A program made the translations under genes and the position numbers. The notes beneath the pieces were generated by a model. It worked only from the letters and a program-made list of their open reading frames with translations, was not told where the DNA came from and ran no database searches. From NCBI GenBank assembly GCA_019421315.1, contig JAHZFN010000044.1:11818-21127 (forward strand): a stretch of DNA of 9,310 nt, in the 5' to 3' direction. Position 1 is the first letter of the stretch. Each line of letters starts with the position of its first letter. This document shows, piece after piece, positions 6,383-9,310 of the stretch. The DNA is from Peptococcaceae bacterium (GTDB lineage: Bacteria > Bacillota > Dehalobacteriia > UBA4068 > UBA4997).

Positions 6383-7468
6383 ATGAAAAAGTCTAAAATT
6401 TTGGTGTTATTGATGGCTCTCGCTATGGTTGCCTGCGTTTTGGCAGGCTGTGGTTCTCAGGATGCAGCAGAAGATGCAACAGAAGAACCTGCTGTTGAAG
6501 AAGGTACAACAGAAAACGCTATGTTGGCAGAAGCAGAAGCAAAAATGTTGGAACAATTGGGTCAGCTGCCTGAAAAAGGCACAGACAAAAAAATCGGTGC
6601 TGTTGCATTCAGCATGACCAATGATTTCTGGGTTACAGTATCCGAAGGCTACAAGGATGCCGCTGAAGAATACGGTGTTAAAGTCGACGTTGTTGCAGCT
6701 GAAAATGAAGCTGACGAACAAAGTCAATATGATGCTATGATGAATCTTCTTTCCAAAGATTATGATGCTTTGGCTATTTCCGCAATGACAGGCACAAACC
6801 TGGTTCCTGCGGTTGCTCAAGCTAACCAGCAAGGTTTGACAGTTGTTGCCGTTGGTACAACCTTGGATGAAGCTGCTGCCAAAGAAGCAGGTGCTTCTGT
6901 TGCTGCTTTCGTAACTTGTGACTTCCATGGTCAGGGTTATGACGGCGCAAAATGGATTATGGAACAATTGGGCGACGAAGCCGAAGGTGCTGAAGTTGCG
7001 GTTATTGCAGGTCAAGCCGGTGCAGCCAATGCCGAACTCCGCAAGGCAGGTGCTGAAGAAGCCTTCAAAGAAATGGGCGGCAACATCGTTTTGACAGAAT
7101 ATGCTGACTGGGATCGCCAAAAAGCATATGATATGACAACAAACCTGGTTCAAGCTCATCCTGACCTGAAAGGTATTATGTGCGGTAATGACGACATGGC
7201 TCTGGGCTGTGTTGAAGCTTTGAAAGCTGCAAATATGCTTGATCAAGTTAAAGTTGTTGGTACAGACTTCATTGAAGAAGCCAAAGATTCCATCAAAAAC
7301 GGTGAACTGAGCGGTACAGTTGTAATGAGCCCTTACCTTTTCGGTAAAGCAGGTTTGATCCTTGCTCTTCAAGCTATTCAAGGTATCGAAATTAACATCG
7401 ATGAATTGGATACTCCTTACGGCTTTGTAACAATCGACAACGTTGACGATTACGAAGGCTGGAGATAA
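6383..7468 (+). CDS. Sugar ABC transporter substrate-binding lipoprotein, RbsB-like (Peripla_BP_4)
   Basis: This protein captures the substrate outside the membrane and delivers it to the permease. The 361-residue precursor begins with a Lys-rich n-region and hydrophobic core ending in the lipobox LAGC, so Cys23 should be lipidated. A linker of about 40 residues rich in Glu, Ala and Thr follows, then the two-lobed type I fold from about residue 72. Family stretches visible are GAVAFSMTNDFW, an ELRKAG segment with the Arg that often contacts ligand, GNDDMALG and VVGTDF. AGGAGG (6372-6377) lies five bases before the ATG. Seven of about eight Phe codons are TTC, unlike the TTT-rich permease gene, suggesting selection for high expression. 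The gene is last in the cluster and has its own candidate promoter. The ligand is probably a monosaccharide or related small polar compound, but the sequence does not tell which. Confidence 0.93.
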   Translation: MKKSKILVLLMALAMVACVLAGCGSQDAAEDATEEPAVEEGTTENAMLAEAEAKMLEQLGQLPEKGTDKKIGAVAFSMTNDFWVTVSEGYKDAAEEYGVKVDVVAAENEADEQSQYDAMMNLLSKDYDALAISAMTGTNLVPAVAQANQQGLTVVAVGTTLDEAAAKEAGASVAAFVTCDFHGQGYDGAKWIMEQLGDEAEGAEVAVIAGQAGAANAELRKAGAEEAFKEMGGNIVLTEYADWDRQKAYDMTTNLVQAHPDLKGIMCGNDDMALGCVEALKAANMLDQVKVVGTDFIEEAKDSIKNGELSGTVVMSPYLFGKAGLILALQAIQGIEINIDELDTPYGFVTIDNVDDYEGWR

Positions 7469-7480
7469 GCTGTATTTTGC

Positions 7481-7517
7481 ATATCAAAAAAATCACCAAG
7501 TGATATTTAAATGATAT
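7481..7517 (+). terminator. Imperfect hairpin after the binding-protein gene
   Basis: ATATCA (7481-7486) can pair with TGATAT (7512-7517), enclosing an inner stem TCAC (7493-7496) with GTGA (7500-7503) around CAA, with A/T-rich internal loops. It is 12 nt past the stop codon. No T-run follows; A's follow instead, with only GTTTT at 7526-7530. It may mark the transcript end, but it is not a canonical intrinsic terminator. Confidence 0.3.
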
Positions 7518-7523
7518 CCAAAA

Positions 7524-7536
7524 AAGTTTTAAACTT
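7524..7536. promoter_or_regulatory. 13-bp palindrome AAGTTTTAAACTT just upstream of the rib promoter
   Basis: AAGTTT and AAACTT are exact inverted repeats with a 1-nt centre. They end four bases before the -35 box of the riboflavin promoter. It could be a regulator site or simply A/T-rich upstream DNA. FMN-riboswitch operons usually need no extra protein regulator. Confidence 0.25.
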
Positions 7537-7540
7537 ACTG

Positions 7541-7569
7541 TTGACAAAAATGAAGGCAGTTATTATAAT
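7541..7569 (+). promoter_or_regulatory. Perfect-consensus sigma-A promoter of the riboflavin operon
   Basis: TTGACA (7541-7546), a 17-bp spacer and TATAAT (7564-7569) match the consensus at every position. Transcription would start near 7576, about 45 nt before the FMN aptamer. Such a strong constitutive promoter is logical when control is left to the downstream riboswitch. Confidence 0.88.
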
Positions 7570-7620
7570 AATAATTGACTTAAATATTTAATTTAAATAA
7601 TTAATTTAATTGAATAAAAT

Positions 7621-7727
7621 ATCTTCAGGGCAGGGTGCAATTCCCTACCGGTGGTAAAGCCCACGAGCCGCAAGGCATGATTTGGTGAAATTCCAAAGCC
7701 GACAGTACAGTCTGGATGAAAGAAGAT
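7621..7727 (+). ncRNA. FMN riboswitch (RFN element) aptamer
   Basis: The segment matches the conserved RFN element across its length. ATCTTC (7621-7626) and GAAGAT (7722-7727) form the closing stem P1. Inside are AGGGCAGGGTG, AATTCCCTACCGG, GCCCACGAGC, the strongly conserved TTTGGTGAAATTCCAAAG hairpin, and CCGACAGT followed by GTCTGGATG. GGTGG pairs with CCCAC where many RFN elements have GGCGG with CCCGC, a compensated change. One variable arm is a short GCC-GCAA-GGC tetraloop hairpin (7667-7676). When FMN binds, expression of the downstream ribD-ribE genes should be turned off, here most likely by transcription termination because terminators follow. The element is complete with no lesion seen. 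Confidence 0.97.
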
Positions 7728-7750
7728 AAAAGTATGTTTATGCTTTTTGT

Positions 7751-7790
7751 ATGCTCTGAAATGATATAAAATCATTTCAGAGCATTTTTT
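7751..7790 (+). terminator. Riboswitch expression-platform terminator (first of two)
   Basis: A perfect 15-bp stem joins ATGCTCTGAAATGAT (7751-7765) to ATCATTTCAGAGCAT (7771-7785) around the 5-nt loop ATAAA. Six T end the element (7785-7790). It begins 23 nt after the aptamer. It is the expected FMN-dependent off switch, although I could not find a clear competing antiterminator helix by eye. Confidence 0.9.
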
Positions 7791-7821
7791 ATTGAATGAA
7801 CGCATGAACCCTATTTTATAT

Positions 7822-7858
7822 GCCTTGAACGGATTTTGTTCAAGGCTTTTATTTTTTT
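7822..7858 (+). terminator. Second intrinsic terminator directly upstream of ribD
   Basis: GCCTTGAAC (7822-7830) pairs perfectly with GTTCAAGGC (7838-7846) around a 7-nt loop, followed by TTTTATTTTTTT. It starts 31 nt after the first terminator and ends 19 nt before the ribD start codon. By shape it is as good a terminator as the first. Its presence after the riboswitch platform means transcripts must pass two stops to reach ribD. Confidence 0.85.
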
Positions 7859-7877
7859 GATTTTTTGAGGTGCTGAA

Positions 7878-8978
7878 ATGAACGATACAGAATATATGAA
7901 AATGGCAGTTGAATTGGCAAAAAAAGGCGCAGGCTATGTTAACCCAAACCCTATGGTTGGAGCTGTAATTGTGAAAAACGGCAAAATTATCGGGCAGGGC
8001 TTTCATGAATATTTTGGTGGACTGCACGCAGAGAGGAATGCCCTTAAAAATTGCAGTGAATCTCCGTCGGGGGCAACGCTTTATGTGACGCTTGAGCCCT
8101 GCTGTCATTACGGCAAAACACCGCCCTGCACCGAGGCAATCATTGAAAGCGGCATTTCAAGAGTTGTGGTTGGCACTTTGGACTGCAATCCCCTTGTTTC
8201 GGGAAAAGGTGTTAAGTTGTTAAGAGAAAACAAAATTCAGGTTGATGTGGGCATTTTGGAAAACGAATGCAATCATTTAATAAGAATTTTTAAAAAATAT
8301 ATGACAACGGGACGTCCTTTTGTTTTGATGAAATACGCAATGACGATGGACGGAAAAATTGCAACCTGCACAAATGAGTCCAAATGGATAAGCGGAGAGG
8401 CGGCAAGAAAGCAGGTTCACGGCTTAAGGCATAAGCTTTCGGCAATTATGGCTGGCGTGGAAACCGTCATTCAGGATGATCCGCTTTTGACCTGCCGTTT
8501 GGAAAACGGAAAAAATCTTGTCCGCATTATATGTGATACGAATTTGAGAACACCTCTTGAATCGCAAATAGTGAAAACGGCAAAAGCTGTTGAAACCTGC
8601 ATTGCAACGGCCTGTGATGATGAGGAAAAAATTAATGCTTATAAGAAAGCAGGCTGTAAATTTATTAGGGTAAAGAAAAAAGGCAGTCACATCGACCTGG
8701 AGGATTTGATGAACAGCCTGGGGAAAATGCAGATTGACAGTGTTCTTTTGGAGGGTGGCGGCACTCTCAACTGGAGCGCTTTGGAACAACAAATTGTTGA
8801 CGAGGTTCAAGCCTATATTGCCCCTAAAATATTTGGGGGAACGGCAAAAAGCCCTGTGGGCGGCCAAGGTGTTGCCGCACTTGCCGACGCCGTTAAGCTC
8901 AAGCCGTATTCCTTTTCTTTGGTGGGGGATGATTATCTGATAGAAAGCGAAGTGATTTATCCGTGTTTACAGGAATAA
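7878..8978 (+). CDS. ribD: Bifunctional diaminohydroxyphosphoribosylaminopyrimidine deaminase / 5-amino-6-(5-phosphoribosylamino)uracil reductase
   Basis: RibD carries out the second and third steps of riboflavin synthesis from GTP: hydrolytic deamination of the pyrimidine, then NADPH-dependent reduction of the ribosyl side chain. The N-terminal deaminase domain (about residues 1-140) shows the zinc site His50 in HAERNA with proton-shuttle Glu52, and Cys75 and Cys84 in PCCHYGKTPPC. The C-terminal reductase domain (about 145-366) shows KYAMTMDGKIAT, SKWISGEAAR, the GVETVIQDDPLLT stretch and the LLEGGGTLN nucleotide-binding loop. The 366 residues match the usual length and both domains look intact. 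GAGGTG (7867-7872) lies five bases before the ATG. It is the first gene after the FMN riboswitch and two terminators, so it should be repressed when FMN is abundant. Its end overlaps the ribE start by 16 bp, suggesting translational coupling. Confidence 0.97.
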   Translation: MNDTEYMKMAVELAKKGAGYVNPNPMVGAVIVKNGKIIGQGFHEYFGGLHAERNALKNCSESPSGATLYVTLEPCCHYGKTPPCTEAIIESGISRVVVGTLDCNPLVSGKGVKLLRENKIQVDVGILENECNHLIRIFKKYMTTGRPFVLMKYAMTMDGKIATCTNESKWISGEAARKQVHGLRHKLSAIMAGVETVIQDDPLLTCRLENGKNLVRIICDTNLRTPLESQIVKTAKAVETCIATACDDEEKINAYKKAGCKFIRVKKKGSHIDLEDLMNSLGKMQIDSVLLEGGGTLNWSALEQQIVDEVQAYIAPKIFGGTAKSPVGGQGVAALADAVKLKPYSFSLVGDDYLIESEVIYPCLQE

Positions 8979-9310
8979 TAGAAGAAATAGGGAAAGCGGA
9001 AAGAATCCAAAAGGACAGCCGTAACTGCAAATTGTCAATTCGTGCCTCAAAAATTTTGGAGGACATACACTTGGGTGACAGCATAGCGGTCAATGGAATT
9101 TGCCTGACGGTAACTGATTTTAACGATAAGTTTTTTACGGTGGATGTGATGAACGAAACCTGGAGCAGAACCTCGCTTGAACGGCTTAAGCAGGGCGATG
9201 GTGTAAATCTGGAAAGGGCTATGGCGGCAAACGGCAGATTCGGCGGTCATATTGTCACGGGGCATATTGACGGAACCGGCAGAATAACCTCGGTTCGCCG
9301 TGACGGCAAT
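8963..9310 (+). CDS. ribE: Riboflavin synthase alpha chain, GTG start, 3'-truncated by window
   Basis: Riboflavin synthase dismutates two molecules of 6,7-dimethyl-8-ribityllumazine into riboflavin and the pyrimidine precursor. The 116 visible residues begin FTGIIEEIG right after the initiator, the conserved N-terminus of the family, which fixes the GTG at 8963 as the start; no ATG is near. GDSIAVNGICLTVT (residues 38-51), VNLERAM (81-87) and GRFGGHIVTGHIDGTG (91-106) complete the first lumazine-binding barrel and enter the second. About 100 more residues are expected beyond the window. The start lies inside ribD with a 16-bp overlap and only weak ribosome-binding sequence (GAAAGCGAAG at 8943-8952), so it probably depends on translation of ribD. 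ribBA and ribH commonly follow in Bacillota but cannot be seen here. The gene is called ribE in this order and ribC in some genomes. Confidence 0.95.
   Translation, partial: MFTGIIEEIGKAERIQKDSRNCKLSIRASKILEDIHLGDSIAVNGICLTVTDFNDKFFTVDVMNETWSRTSLERLKQGDGVNLERAMAANGRFGGHIVTGHIDGTGRITSVRRDGN

Noticed and set aside
6407..7381. A 324-codon open frame on the minus strand opposite the lipoprotein gene
   Set aside because: The translation is rich in Cys, Phe and His runs with no recognisable fold, typical of the complement of a gene with biased codons. The plus strand shows a lipobox protein with its own promoter and ribosome binding site.
1..9310. CRISPR arrays, insertion sequences, tRNA or rRNA genes, phage genes
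   Set aside because: I found no spaced repeats of CRISPR type, no transposase-like frame, no cloverleaf or ribosomal sequence and no phage-type gene.

Overview
The window looks like chromosomal DNA from a low-to-moderate GC, probably anaerobic member of the Bacillota (Firmicutes). The reasons are an FMN riboswitch directly ahead of a ribD-ribE operon, a lipoprotein (lipobox) form of the sugar-binding protein, strong AGGAGG-type ribosome binding sites, very AT-rich spacers and near-consensus housekeeping promoters. A molybdenum hydroxylase and a corrinoid-methyltransferase-like protein fit an anaerobe. I cannot name the genus; all genes are on the + strand.

Layout. (1) Bases 1-1622 hold the C-terminal two thirds of a xanthine dehydrogenase-family molybdopterin-binding subunit, cut by the window start. 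(2) Bases 1623-2210 are an AT-rich spacer with a terminator, a second hairpin candidate, short repeats, a good promoter (TAGACA-17-TATAAT) and a perfect 9-bp-arm palindrome just downstream of it. (3) Bases 2211-7468 hold a five-gene cluster: single-domain sugar-type ABC ATPase, RbsC-like permease, a uroporphyrinogen decarboxylase-family protein with the H-x-C...C zinc motif of methylcobamide methyltransferases, a PfkB-family kinase, and an RbsB-like substrate-binding lipoprotein. The lipoprotein gene is last and appears to have its own promoter. (4) Bases 7469-7877 hold a perfect-consensus promoter, an FMN riboswitch and two consecutive intrinsic terminators. (5) Bases 7878-9310 hold ribD and the start of ribE, which begins at GTG inside the end of ribD and runs off the window.

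How the genes fit together. The lipoprotein, permease and ATPase should form one CUT2-type importer for a monosaccharide, nucleoside or related polyol. The PfkB kinase would phosphorylate the imported compound or a product of it. The UroD-like protein is the unusual partner: its motif suggests zinc-dependent methyl transfer involving a corrinoid, so the imported compound might be methylated, or the protein may do a related reaction. No corrinoid protein is in the window and the substrate is unknown. The rib genes are a separate, FMN-controlled riboflavin biosynthesis operon. The molybdenum enzyme is separated from the transporter genes by a terminator and a promoter, so any functional link rests on proximity alone.

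The least explained part is the transporter/UroD-like/kinase cluster. The riboflavin section is well understood apart from its doubled terminators.
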